This document shows positions 1 through 9,200 of a stretch of 64,000 nt of DNA, piece after piece; positions within the stretch are counted from its first letter, which is position 1; each line of letters opens with the position of its first letter. This DNA is from Hyalangium gracile (GTDB lineage Bacteria > Myxococcota > Myxococcia > Myxococcales > Myxococcaceae): assembly GCF_020103725.1 (NCBI RefSeq), contig NZ_JAHXBG010000001.1, forward strand, positions 826,615 to 890,614, in the 5' to 3' direction. A program made the position numbers and the translations under genes. The notes below the pieces were generated by a model that saw nothing but the letters and a program-made list of their open reading frames with translations, did not search any database and was not told the DNA's origin.

Positions 1-406
1 TCGTGAAGCGATCGTGAGACATGACGGCGATCCTCGCGACAGGGGAGCACTCGGAGGGCCCTGGGCTTCGGGGCCAGCGCATGCCGAGCGTACGCAGGAA
101 GGAGCCCCGCGCGGCCGCTCATGACGCCCCCCTGGTGAAGAGGCTGACACGTTGCTCCGGGCTGGCGGGGCTCGCGCGGTGCGCGTCGCGAGGCCTGCGT
201 CCACCTCTCACCTTCGTCGCCACGACAGTTCAGGCGCTACATCGCCAGCGGAGAACTCCGAGCGGGTTGCGCATTTTAAGGGAGGTTTCTGTGGAGAAAG
301 GAGTGTTCCGTTTTTTCTTGGATAACGAGAAAACGAGTCGCCTCCAAGATTCCGCGCGCTGTGGTCGGCAGCGGACGTTGGGAATGCCCGACCGAGGAGA
401 CGCGAC
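1..406. other. Noncoding left edge, upstream of the FG-GAP lipoprotein
   Basis: No convincing gene is seen here. The open frames crossing it have no domain-like protein and conflict with the clear gene at 407. The stretch from about 270 to 350 is distinctly AT-richer than its surroundings and includes a run of T near 312. That is the likeliest place for the promoter of the downstream lipoprotein gene, but I could not pick a confident -35/-10 pair. The end of a gene lying left of the window cannot be excluded. Confidence 0.5.
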
Positions 407-3400
407 ATGCATGCAGCACGCGGCATCCGTGGAATCACGAGCCTCGCACGCGGGAGGCTGATGGCAGCGCTGCTGGCGCTCGCCGTGGGTGGAGGTTGCA
501 GCAAGACGAGCTCCGAGGACGGGGCGCGAGCCCGCGCCGCGGGAAACCTCGCGGACGAGTCCTGCGAGGTGGTTCCGCCCTTCACGCCGAACTTCGAGCC
601 CGAGCTGCAGTGGGCGTGGACCGGCAGCTCCATCCTGCCCGAGTTCAATCAGGTGATGATGACGCCGGCGGTGGCCGACGTGAACCAGGACGGCATCCCC
701 GACATCATCTTCAGCTCCTTCAAGGACGCTCCGGGAGATGAGGTGGACTGGAAGGAGGGCGTGCTGCGCGCCATCAGCGGCGACGATGGGCACGACCTGT
801 GGGCCGTCATCGATCCGGCCTATCGCATCAAGGGCGCCGCGAGCATCGCGGTGGGAGATATCGACAACGACGGGAAGGTGGAGATCTGCGGCATCCCGTA
901 CAACGGGCGCGGCGTCATCTGTTACGAGAACGATGGCACCTTCAAGTTCCGCACGGCCGAGGACGCGTTCGACTACAACGAGTGGGGCGGCCCCTCGCTG
1001 GCGGACCTGGACGGCGACGGGACGGTGGAGATCCTCGACGGCAACCGCGTGTACAGCAACACGGGGGCGCTGAAGTGGGTGGGCTCGGACGGGATGGGCG
1101 GAGCGCAGTACACGGGCCCCGTGTCCTTCGGAGCCGACATCGACGGGGACGGCAAGCAGGAGCTGGTCAACGGCCGCTCGGTGTACCGCGCCGATGGCAG
1201 CCTCAAGTGCGCCAACACCAACATCCCCCACGGCCTGGCCGCGGTGGGCAACTTCGACGGCGACACCAAGGGTGAGATCGTCGTGGCCGGCCACGGCAAG
1301 GTGAGCCTGCTCGATGATGACTGCGGCCTGCTGTGGACCAAGGACATCCCCGGCGGCTGCGTGAATGGCTGCGGCGGCGGCCCCTCGCTGGCCGACGTCG
1401 ACCATGACGGCCTGCCGGAGATCGCCATCGTCGGCGACAACGCCCTCAGCGTCCTGGAGAGCGACGGCACCCTGAAGTGGACGAGCACCGTCCAGGACTG
1501 GAGCTCCGGCAAGTCCACCGCCTCCGCGTTCGACTTCGAGGACGACGGCAACATGGAGTTCGTCTACGTGGACGAGGTGTCGCTGCGCATCTACAACGGC
1601 GCCACCGGCGCGGTGCGCTTCCAGACGCGGCACAGCACGGGCACCACCCACGAGAACCCCGTCATCGCCGACGTGGACGGAGACCTGGCCGCCGACATCG
1701 TCGTGGCCGCCAATGACCTGGCGTACCCGCCGTACCACGGCATCCGCGTGTACCACGATCGGCTCGAGGGCTGGGCGCGCACCCGAGGCATCTGGAACCA
1801 GCACGCCTACTCCATCACCAACGTGAACAACGATGGCACCATCCCCGCCCAGCCGGTGAAGCACTGGCAGCGGCCTCGGCTCAACACCTTCCGCTCCAAC
1901 GTGGCCAACCACTTCGGCGATGGTGACAGCCCCTATGCCGCCGCGGACCTCACCGTCTCGTCGGCCAGCGGCGCGTGCGACGGCTCCACGCTCAACCTCA
2001 GCGCCACCATCACCAACCAGGGCGCCACCCCCGTGGCCGGCGGCCTCAAGGTGTCCTTCTATCGGGGTAACCCCGCCTCCGGTGGCTCGCTGCTGGGCGT
2101 GACGACCGTTCCTGCCCCCATCGCTCCGGGCACCAGCACCACCGTCTCCCTGTCGGTGGGCGCGCAGCCTCCCGCCGGTGCCAACCAGGTCTTCATCGTC
2201 GCGGATGATGACGGCACCGGCGGTGGTCAGAACACCGAGTGCAACGAGGGCAACAACAGCGCCGCGGGCACCGTGGACTTCACGTGCGGCGCGCCGCCGG
2301 CCAACCAGCCGCCGGTGGCCATCTGCCGCAACGTCACCGTCAACGCGGACGCCTCGTGCCAGGGCTCCGGCACCGTCAACAACGGCAGCTACGATCCGGA
2401 TCAGCAGCCCGGCCCGTTCACCGTCTCCGAGGCTCCGGCCGGTCCGTTCGGCCTGGGCGGCCACCCCGTCACCGTGACGGCGAATGATGGCGCCGCCTCG
2501 GCCCAGTGCGTGGGCACCGTCACCGTGGTGGATGCCACGCCTCCCGCCCTGGCCTGCCCCGCCTCGCAGGCGATCGATGTCTGCTCCACCGAGGGCGCCG
2601 CCGCCACGTTCCAGGCCTCGGCCACCGACAACTGCGGCCCGGCTCCCGTCCAGTGCTCGCACGCCTCGGGCGCCAACTTCCCGGTGGGCACCACGTCCGT
2701 GTCCTGCACCGCCACGGATGGCGCGGGCAACACCTCCATGTGCACCTTCAACGTGACGGTTCGCAAGGAGACCACCCCGCCGACCATCAGCTGCCCGGAG
2801 GCTGTCTCGGTGGATGCGTGCGCCGAGGGTGGCCCCACGGCCACCTTCAACGTCACGGCCACCGACAGCTGCGGCGCGGCCACGGTGAGCTGCTCGCACG
2901 CCTCGGGCTCCCAGTTCCCGGTGGGCACGACGAACGTCACCTGCACGGCGACCGATGGGGCCGGCAACACGGCCTCGTGCGGCTTCCCCGTCACGGTGGG
3001 CGATGAGGGCTCCTCGGGCGCGCCCGTGCCGGGTCCGGACCTGGGTGGCGAGCTGTGGCCTCCCAACCACAAGTACGTGAACATCGCGCTCTCCGAGTGC
3101 GCCGGCCCGGCCCACAACGCCTGCGGCGTCTCGCTGCCGGTGGAGCAGTACGGCACCATCTATGCCGTGGCCTCGGACGAGGTGGAGGATGCCAACGGCA
3201 ACGGCGACGGCCGCACCTGCGATGACATCGTCATCTCCGCGGACGGCAAGTCCGTGAAGGTGCGCGCCGAGCGCGAGGGCACCGGTGACGGTCGCGTCTA
3301 CACCGTCTACTACTCTGTCAGCAGCTCGTCGGACAGCAGCGCCCAGAGCACGTGCCACGTGTACGTGCCGCACGACCAGTCCAACAACCACCCCGTGGTG

Positions 3401-3472
3401 GACAGCGGCGTGAAGTACTGCGTCGGCACCGGGTGCCCGCCCAACTCTGGCGGTAGCCCGAGCTGCAACTGA
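407..3472 (+). CDS. Surface lipoprotein with FG-GAP/VCBS, CARDB and HYR domains
   Basis: A 1021-residue secreted, probably lipid-anchored protein. The N-terminus has a hydrophobic stretch ending GGGC (Cys31), a loose lipobox; an internal Met19 would give the same anchor. Eight Asp-rich FG-GAP/VCBS-type calcium-loop repeats follow from about residue 88 to 440 (DVNQDG, DIDNDG, DLDGDG, DIDGDG, NFDGD, DVDHDG, FEDDG, DVDGD), suggesting a beta-propeller. A CARDB-like domain lies at about 514-626 and two HYR domains, each with TATD and paired cysteines, at about 710-870. A cysteine-bearing C-terminal domain contains an LWPPNHK motif. GAGGAGA at 394-400 sits six bases before the ATG and fixes the start. 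The role (adhesion or matrix) is inferred from domains only. A GC-rich hairpin follows the stop. Confidence 0.9.
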   Translation: MHAARGIRGITSLARGRLMAALLALAVGGGCSKTSSEDGARARAAGNLADESCEVVPPFTPNFEPELQWAWTGSSILPEFNQVMMTPAVADVNQDGIPDIIFSSFKDAPGDEVDWKEGVLRAISGDDGHDLWAVIDPAYRIKGAASIAVGDIDNDGKVEICGIPYNGRGVICYENDGTFKFRTAEDAFDYNEWGGPSLADLDGDGTVEILDGNRVYSNTGALKWVGSDGMGGAQYTGPVSFGADIDGDGKQELVNGRSVYRADGSLKCANTNIPHGLAAVGNFDGDTKGEIVVAGHGKVSLLDDDCGLLWTKDIPGGCVNGCGGGPSLADVDHDGLPEIAIVGDNALSVLESDGTLKWTSTVQDWSSGKSTASAFDFEDDGNMEFVYVDEVSLRIYNGATGAVRFQTRHSTGTTHENPVIADVDGDLAADIVVAANDLAYPPYHGIRVYHDRLEGWARTRGIWNQHAYSITNVNNDGTIPAQPVKHWQRPRLNTFRSNVANHFGDGDSPYAAADLTVSSASGACDGSTLNLSATITNQGATPVAGGLKVSFYRGNPASGGSLLGVTTVPAPIAPGTSTTVSLSVGAQPPAGANQVFIVADDDGTGGGQNTECNEGNNSAAGTVDFTCGAPPANQPPVAICRNVTVNADASCQGSGTVNNGSYDPDQQPGPFTVSEAPAGPFGLGGHPVTVTANDGAASAQCVGTVTVVDATPPALACPASQAIDVCSTEGAAATFQASATDNCGPAPVQCSHASGANFPVGTTSVSCTATDGAGNTSMCTFNVTVRKETTPPTISCPEAVSVDACAEGGPTATFNVTATDSCGAATVSCSHASGSQFPVGTTNVTCTATDGAGNTASCGFPVTVGDEGSSGAPVPGPDLGGELWPPNHKYVNIALSECAGPAHNACGVSLPVEQYGTIYAVASDEVEDANGNGDGRTCDDIVISADGKSVKVRAEREGTGDGRVYTVYYSVSSSSDSSAQSTCHVYVPHDQSNNHPVVDSGVKYCVGTGCPPNSGGSPSCN

Positions 3473-3486
3473 GCCGCGCCGAGGCG

Positions 3487-3511
3487 GGGGAGGCTCCACG
3501 GTGGCCTCCCC
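3487..3511 (+). terminator. Hairpin after the FG-GAP lipoprotein gene
   Basis: GGGGAGGC (3487-3494) and GCCTCCCC (3504-3511) are exact inverted repeats separated by nine bases. They start 15 bases after the stop codon. There is no T-tract, so the terminator assignment rests on position and stem strength only. Confidence 0.45.
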
Positions 3512-3578
3512 TGCCGGGCCGAGCTCAGTCATTCCGAAGAAGTGCGAGCCCCTGCCAGGGAGGCGCCCTGGTCGCGAA

Positions 3579-3620
3579 CCGGTACCGAACTGGTATGACA
3601 AGCAGACCAGTTCGGACCGG
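3579..3620. repeat. Intergenic palindromic repeat, copy 1
   Basis: CCGAACTGGT (3585-3594) and ACCAGTTCGG (3606-3615) are perfect inverted arms around the 11-base loop ATGACAAGCAG. The stem is extended by CCGGT (3579-3583) and ACCGG (3616-3620). The same arms and loop occur in three other intergenic gaps of this window (17083, 27159 and 53635). It sits in the roughly 300-base gap between two tandem genes. Translated, it gives the meaningless peptide NWYDKQTSS or LVCLSYQ, which marks spurious frames over it. Confidence 0.85.
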
Positions 3621-3779
3621 CTTCGCCCGGCACGGGGGCACCGGACACGGGTGCGGACCCGCGTCAGCCTCGCCACCACGGCTGGAGGACGCAGGGTCAC
3701 CGTCCTGCGGGCCTGACCGGCGGGGCCCTTCGTTCGTTTGGCCCGCCCGGCCCCGACTGCACTAGCATCGGCTCCATTC

Positions 3780-5702
3780 ATGGACGCCGACACGCTGCCA
3801 GTCGGAGCCCGGCTCCGCCTGGGGTCCACCCGCTTTCGCTCCGGCCTGGGCGCCCTTCCTCCTGTCTTCTCTCCCGACGGAGAGCGGATGCTCGTGCAGG
3901 ACGGCCAGCGCCTTCCCAGGCTCCACATCCTAGAGGTGCGGACCGGCCGCCACCTCGAGGCCCTTCGCTCGCTCTCGGACGAAGTGGGGCGCATGATCGC
4001 GCTCAGCTGGACCCCCGAGGGCATCCGCGTGGCGTGCCAGCTGCATGGCGGCAGGGCCGCCGTCCTCGAGTACGCCCGCGGCCGTGTGCTCCAGCTGGAG
4101 GCGCAGGACGCTCCCTGGGCCGACGAAGGCGCCTTCTCCGCGGATGGTCAGCACGTCGCCATGGTGGATCAGCAGGGCGCCATCCGCGTGTGGAACACCA
4201 CCCACGGGCGCGTGCTCGGGCGCGCGCGGCCCCTCTCCGGCACCTTCGGTGGGCCGGGCGCCCACAAGGCCGTCGCCATGTCCGCCGATGGCCGGCGCGT
4301 GGCCTGGAGCGTCGGGGACATGCGCATCCACATCTGTGACGTCGTCGCGCGCCAGCTCCGCCCCCCGCTCATGGGCCACACCGGCACGGTGGGCCACCTC
4401 GCCTTCTCTTCGGATGGCACCCTCCTGGCCTCGGCCGCGCTCCATCACGAGCCGCGCATCCGCATCTGGGACGTGGAGCGGGGCGTGCAACTCCAGGATC
4501 TGCCCGCGCTCGGCGCGTCCTCCGAGCCTGGCTACCTCGGCACTCCCTGCTTCGGCTTCGTCGGCCCGGGCGCGCGGCTGGCGTGGCTCGATGGCTCCGC
4601 GCTGCGCACCCAGGACCTGGCCACCGGCGCCAGCACCTCGATGCCCGTGGGCGTCGTGCACTCGCTCACCGCCCTGAGCGGCTCCCCGGATGGCGCGCAT
4701 GTGGTGGTGCGCGAGGGCCATGCGCTGCGCACCTGGAACCTGGCCACCGGTGAAGTCGATCCCGTTCGCGACAGCCACTCCATGCCCGTGCTGAGCGTGG
4801 CCGTCTCTCCCGACGGAAAGCTCGCCGCCACCTCCGATGATAGCGGCGCCGTGGGAATCTGGGACCTGTCCTGGGGACAGAGCCTCGGAGTCCTCGAGCT
4901 GGCCGCCGCCAAGGACTGTGTGCGCTTCTCTCCGGACGGGCGCTGGCTCGCGGTGGGCACCGTGAAGAGCCATGTCCACCTGTGGTCCTGCGGCGAGGGC
5001 CGCGTGGTCCACTCCTTTCCCGCGCACGACGGCCGCCTCAAGGCGGTCGATCGCCTCCAGGCGCTCGTCTTCTCTCCCGACGGCCAGTCGGTGGCCACGT
5101 GCCTGCTCGAGGGCGGTAACGTCTCCGTGTGGGCCGTACCGAGCGGCAGGCGTCTGCTCTCCATCGAGACCGGCGCCGCCTCGTACCTCTCCGCGCTGGC
5201 CTTCTCTCCGGATGGCCAGCTGCTCACGGTGGCCGCCATGGACGGGACGGTCCTCTTCTTCAACACGTCGGACGGCCGTCTGATCCGCAAGGTCCAGCCG
5301 GCGGATTCCTCCGTGCACCGGCTGCGCTTCTTCCCGGATGGGCGGCGCCTGCTCTCCGTCGGCCTCCTGGATACCGACTACCCGGATGACGGACCCGGCC
5401 AGCCCATGCTGCAGATCTGGGACGTGGCCACGGGCCAGCTGCTCGCCTCGCGCCGCGCGCGCACGCTCGAGCTGACCCTCTCCCAGGATGGAAGCCAGCT
5501 GCTCTACGTCCCCTGGCGCAACCCGGCCCTCTGCGTCGAGGACACGATGACCGGAGAGCAGCCCCGCACGCTCCTGCTCGTGCCCGAGATCGAGTGCCAG
5601 GACTTCTCCTCCAAACTGGACGTCTGGGTGACGGGACACCGGGACTGCACGGCGCTCGTCTGGGAGCTCTCCAGGCACGGGCTGGGCCGCGGCCCCGGGT
5701 GA
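3780..5702 (+). CDS. WD40-repeat beta-propeller protein
   Basis: A 640-residue protein made almost entirely of WD40-type blades. FSPDG/FSADG/FSSDG turns and RVWN, RIWD, GIWD, QIWD strand ends recur along its whole length, enough for about two propellers. No signal peptide, membrane segment, kinase or NTPase domain is visible, so it is probably a cytosolic scaffold. The ATG at 3780 is chosen because the upstream in-frame TTG (3738) adds only a low-complexity tail. There is no Shine-Dalgarno sequence, but TAGCAT (3763-3768) lies 11 bases ahead, consistent with a very short leader. Its blades are more diverged from each other than those of the WD40/NACHT protein at 21087. Confidence 0.85.
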   Translation: MDADTLPVGARLRLGSTRFRSGLGALPPVFSPDGERMLVQDGQRLPRLHILEVRTGRHLEALRSLSDEVGRMIALSWTPEGIRVACQLHGGRAAVLEYARGRVLQLEAQDAPWADEGAFSADGQHVAMVDQQGAIRVWNTTHGRVLGRARPLSGTFGGPGAHKAVAMSADGRRVAWSVGDMRIHICDVVARQLRPPLMGHTGTVGHLAFSSDGTLLASAALHHEPRIRIWDVERGVQLQDLPALGASSEPGYLGTPCFGFVGPGARLAWLDGSALRTQDLATGASTSMPVGVVHSLTALSGSPDGAHVVVREGHALRTWNLATGEVDPVRDSHSMPVLSVAVSPDGKLAATSDDSGAVGIWDLSWGQSLGVLELAAAKDCVRFSPDGRWLAVGTVKSHVHLWSCGEGRVVHSFPAHDGRLKAVDRLQALVFSPDGQSVATCLLEGGNVSVWAVPSGRRLLSIETGAASYLSALAFSPDGQLLTVAAMDGTVLFFNTSDGRLIRKVQPADSSVHRLRFFPDGRRLLSVGLLDTDYPDDGPGQPMLQIWDVATGQLLASRRARTLELTLSQDGSQLLYVPWRNPALCVEDTMTGEQPRTLLLVPEIECQDFSSKLDVWVTGHRDCTALVWELSRHGLGRGPG

Positions 5703-5774
5703 CGGCGCTGCCCGCTCGGTGGGCTGGCAGCGAGCCCACCGAGCCGTTACGCTCCCCTCCAGGAGGCCTCCGTC

Positions 5775-6110
5775 ATGGCGCACGGACACAGAGCTCGCGG
5801 TCCCGTAGGCCGGATTGGTGGCCTCAGCCGCGTCGAGAGCGCCGACGTCATCTCCCGCGTCCGCTCCGCCGAGCGCGTCTCCGGTGCCGCCGTCGTCGAC
5901 CTGCGCGTGCCGCAGCAGCGCACGTTTGCCGAGGCACTGGAGCGCACCAGCCGTGGCCTCGGCCGCTCGGAGCCGCTGCCCTCGCCCGAGCGCTCCCGCC
6001 CGCTCCCTCCGCCCGTGCGCCAGCGCGAGTCCGACTCGCTCGCGCCACCCGAGCGGCTGCCTGACTCCTTCCTCGGCCTGCTCTGGTGGAAGGTGAAGGG
6101 CCGTCTTTAG
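5775..6110 (+). CDS. Small Arg/Pro-rich protein of unknown function
   Basis: A 111-residue basic protein that I do not recognise. It starts MAHGHRARGPVGRIGG and has a Pro/Arg/Ser-rich, probably disordered middle (residues about 60-95). It ends in the hydrophobic/basic segment FLGLLWWKVKGRL, which could act as an amphipathic membrane-associated tail. AGGAGG at 5761-5766 is ideally spaced before the ATG, the main reason to call it real. It lies 72 bases after the WD40 gene on the same strand. Confidence 0.6.
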   Translation: MAHGHRARGPVGRIGGLSRVESADVISRVRSAERVSGAAVVDLRVPQQRTFAEALERTSRGLGRSEPLPSPERSRPLPPPVRQRESDSLAPPERLPDSFLGLLWWKVKGRL

Positions 6111-6266
6111 ATCAGACACCTCGGCTGCCTGGCGGGGCAACTTCGACCCGGCGTCGGCAGGGTTGGCTCGGTGTGCCTTCCTGCCACCGAGGGATGTCAG
6201 GTACAAAACCCGGGCTCGCGCTGGGATGACCGCGCGCGCCTTCTCCTCTCCCACCTCGAGGCCTGT

Positions 6267-9200
6267 ATGGCATCTCTGTCCCTCCCCCTGCGCTGGTGGC
6301 TCCAACTCGTGGTGCTCGCGCTGGGCATCTCGGTCGTTGGCTGCGGCGGTGGAGATACTCCCACGCCCATCTTCCCCCAGAAGGAGCTGCCGGACGCGGC
6401 CCGCTCGAAGGTGGAGGTGAGCCGCGCCGCCAACGTGACGGCCAACGGCAAGGACTCCGTCACCATCACCGTCACCGTCGTGAAGGAGGACGGCTCGGCG
6501 ATGGCCGACCGCACGGTGCGGCTGGAGGTGAGCGGCGAGGGCAACACGCTGACGCCCCCCAGCGGCCTGACCAACGCGCAGGGAGTCATGATGGCGACGC
6601 TGGTGTCCAGCGGCGTGGGCTCCAAGCGGGTGACGGCCTCGGTGGATGACGATGGCGGCCCGGTGACGCTCACCGCCCGGCCGACGATCGACTTCGTGCC
6701 CCCGGTGGCCACGAAGCTGGCCTTCGGCGCCGCGAGCCTCCAGGCCATTGCCGGCGCGCCGGTGGGCCCGATGCTGGAGGTGATCCTCCAGGACGCGGAC
6801 GGCAACAGGGCCTCCGGCAACACCGGCGCCGTGACGCTGGAGCTGGCCAGCGCCCCCGAGGGAGCGCAGCTCGAGGGCACCCTGACGGTCAACGCCGTGG
6901 ACGGCGTGGCGCGCTTCACCGACGTCGTCAGCATCAAGAAGGCCGGCGAGGGCTACTCGCTGCGCGCCACCTCCGGCTTGCTCACCGCGGCCACCAGCGC
7001 CACCTTCGCCGTGGTGCCCGCGGCGCCCTCCGTGCTGGAGCTGAGCGGTCAGCCCCTCAGCATGCCCGCCGGCGGATCGTTCAGCATGCGGGTGAAGGTG
7101 AAGGACGCCTTCTCCAACCTGGCCACCAACTACACGGGCACGCTGCGCTTCAGCTCCACGGATGCCAGCGCGGGGCTGCCGCCGGACACGGCCTTCACCG
7201 CCGCGGACGCCGGGGAGAAGGCCTTCACGAACGTGTCCCTCCACCGCGCCGGCAGTCAGCAGCTGACGGTGACGGACTCGGCCAACGCGGCCCTCACCAC
7301 CTCGGCCACCGTGCAGGTGGTGGCGGGCGCGGCCTCCAGGCTCGCCTTCACCCAGCAGCCCGGCAACCGCTCCGTGCGCGCCGCGCTCGGGCCGGTGGCC
7401 GTGGCCATCACCGATGGCTTCGGCAACGTCATCGCCGTCTCCTCGCCCTCCATCACCGTGGCCCTCACCCCGGCCAGCGGGGGGCTCGGCGGGACGACGA
7501 CGGTGGCCCCCGTGGACGGCGTGGCCACCTTCTCCAACCTGAGCGTCGCCCAGGAGGGCAACGGCTACACCCTGGCCGCCACCGCCGGCTCGCTCACCGG
7601 CGCCTCCAGCGCCTCCTTCAATGTCGTGGATGACGTGGCCCCGGCGGTGCCCGTGCTCTCCCAGGGCGCCACCACGGCCAGCTCCATCGTCGTGCGGTGG
7701 ACCGCCGTGGGCGATGACGGCGACCTGGGCACCGTGACGAGCCAGGAGCTGCGCTACTCCACCTCCAACATCGTCACGGACGCGGACTTCGCCGCCGCCA
7801 CGCAGGTGACGACGGGCGCGCCCCAGGCGGCCGGCAGCCCGGAGTCCGTCACCCTCTCCGGGCTCACCCCGAGCTCCACCTACTACGTGGCCCTGAAGGT
7901 GACGGACAACGTGGGCAACACGGTGCGCTCGGCCACCCTGCCGGTGTCCACCGACAACCCCGTCGTCACCCAGCTCGCCTTCCTCACCCAGCCGGCGGAC
8001 GGCACCGCGGGCTCCAACCTGGCCCAGGTGCGCCTGGCCCTGCAGGACGCCGACGGCAACACCGTCACCTCGGCCAACTCCGCCGTCACCCTGAGCCTGC
8101 TCAACGGCCCTGTGTACACCGCCTCGACGATCGCGGTGAATGGCGTGGCCACCTTCAGCACCCTGCGCGTGGACACCGCGGGCTCGGGCTACCGCTTCCA
8201 GGCCTCCTCCGGCTCGCTGCCCACGGTGCAGAGCAACGCGTTCGCCATCCAGCCGGCCCCCGGCGCCAGCCTCGAGCTGGTCGGCCTGTCGCTCCCCCAG
8301 ACGGCCGGCACACCCGGCACCGTGAAGCTCACCGTGCATGACGCCTTCAACAACGTGGCCACCGGCTACCTGGGCACCGTCCACTTCACCTCCTCGGACG
8401 CCCAGGCGGTGCTGCCGGCGGACTACACCTTCTCGGCCACCGACATGGGCACCGCGGAGTTCTCCGTGGAGCTGCGCACCGCGGGCCCGCAGAGCGTCAC
8501 CGTGTCCGGCACGCAGTCCGTCACCGGGGCCACCCTCCCGTGGGGCATCATCGAGGCGGGCGAGCCGCAGCAGCTCGCCTTCTCCGTGCAGCCGGTGAAT
8601 GGCTCGGTCCGCACGCCGCTCGCCGAGGTGGCCGTGGTGCTCAAGGACGCCTTCGGCAACAACACCACCGCCTTCAGCCCCACCGTGACGCTGGGGCTGT
8701 CCGGCGGCAACCCCACCGCCGCGCTGAGCGGCACGCAGAACGCGGATCCGTCCAATGGCGTGGCCTCCTTCGGAGACCTGTCCATCGACCAGGAGGGCAC
8801 CGGCTTCCGGCTGGAGGCCATCGCCCCGGGCCTCACCGGAGCCTCGAGCGCCCCCTTCAACATCGTGGACGGCATTGCTCCGGGCGTGGCCATCATCGCC
8901 GCGACCGTGACGTCCACCAGCAGCGCCACCGTCACCTGGACGGCGGTGGGCGATGACGCCGACCTGGGCACGGCGGCCAGCTACGACCTGCGCTACGCCT
9001 CCGCGGCCATCACCACCGAGGCCCAGTTCGCCGCCGCCACGCGCTTCAACATCCCCCCGCCCAAGGCGACCGGGGAGGCGGAGTCGGCGCTCGTCACCGG
9101 CCTGGACCTGAGCTCCGAGGTCTTCTTCGCGCTCAAGGTCATCGACGGCGCGGGCAACGCCAGCGGCCTGTCCAACAGCCCCAAGGTGGGCGGAGACCCG

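Noticed and set aside
230..4024. A 1264-codon open frame on the minus strand, and similarly long antisense frames at 3930-10505, 31987-35031 and 36211-38982
   Set aside because: They oppose proteins with clear domains. Their products are His/Gly/Arg/Val-rich with no recognisable domain, the usual artefact of high-GC codon bias.
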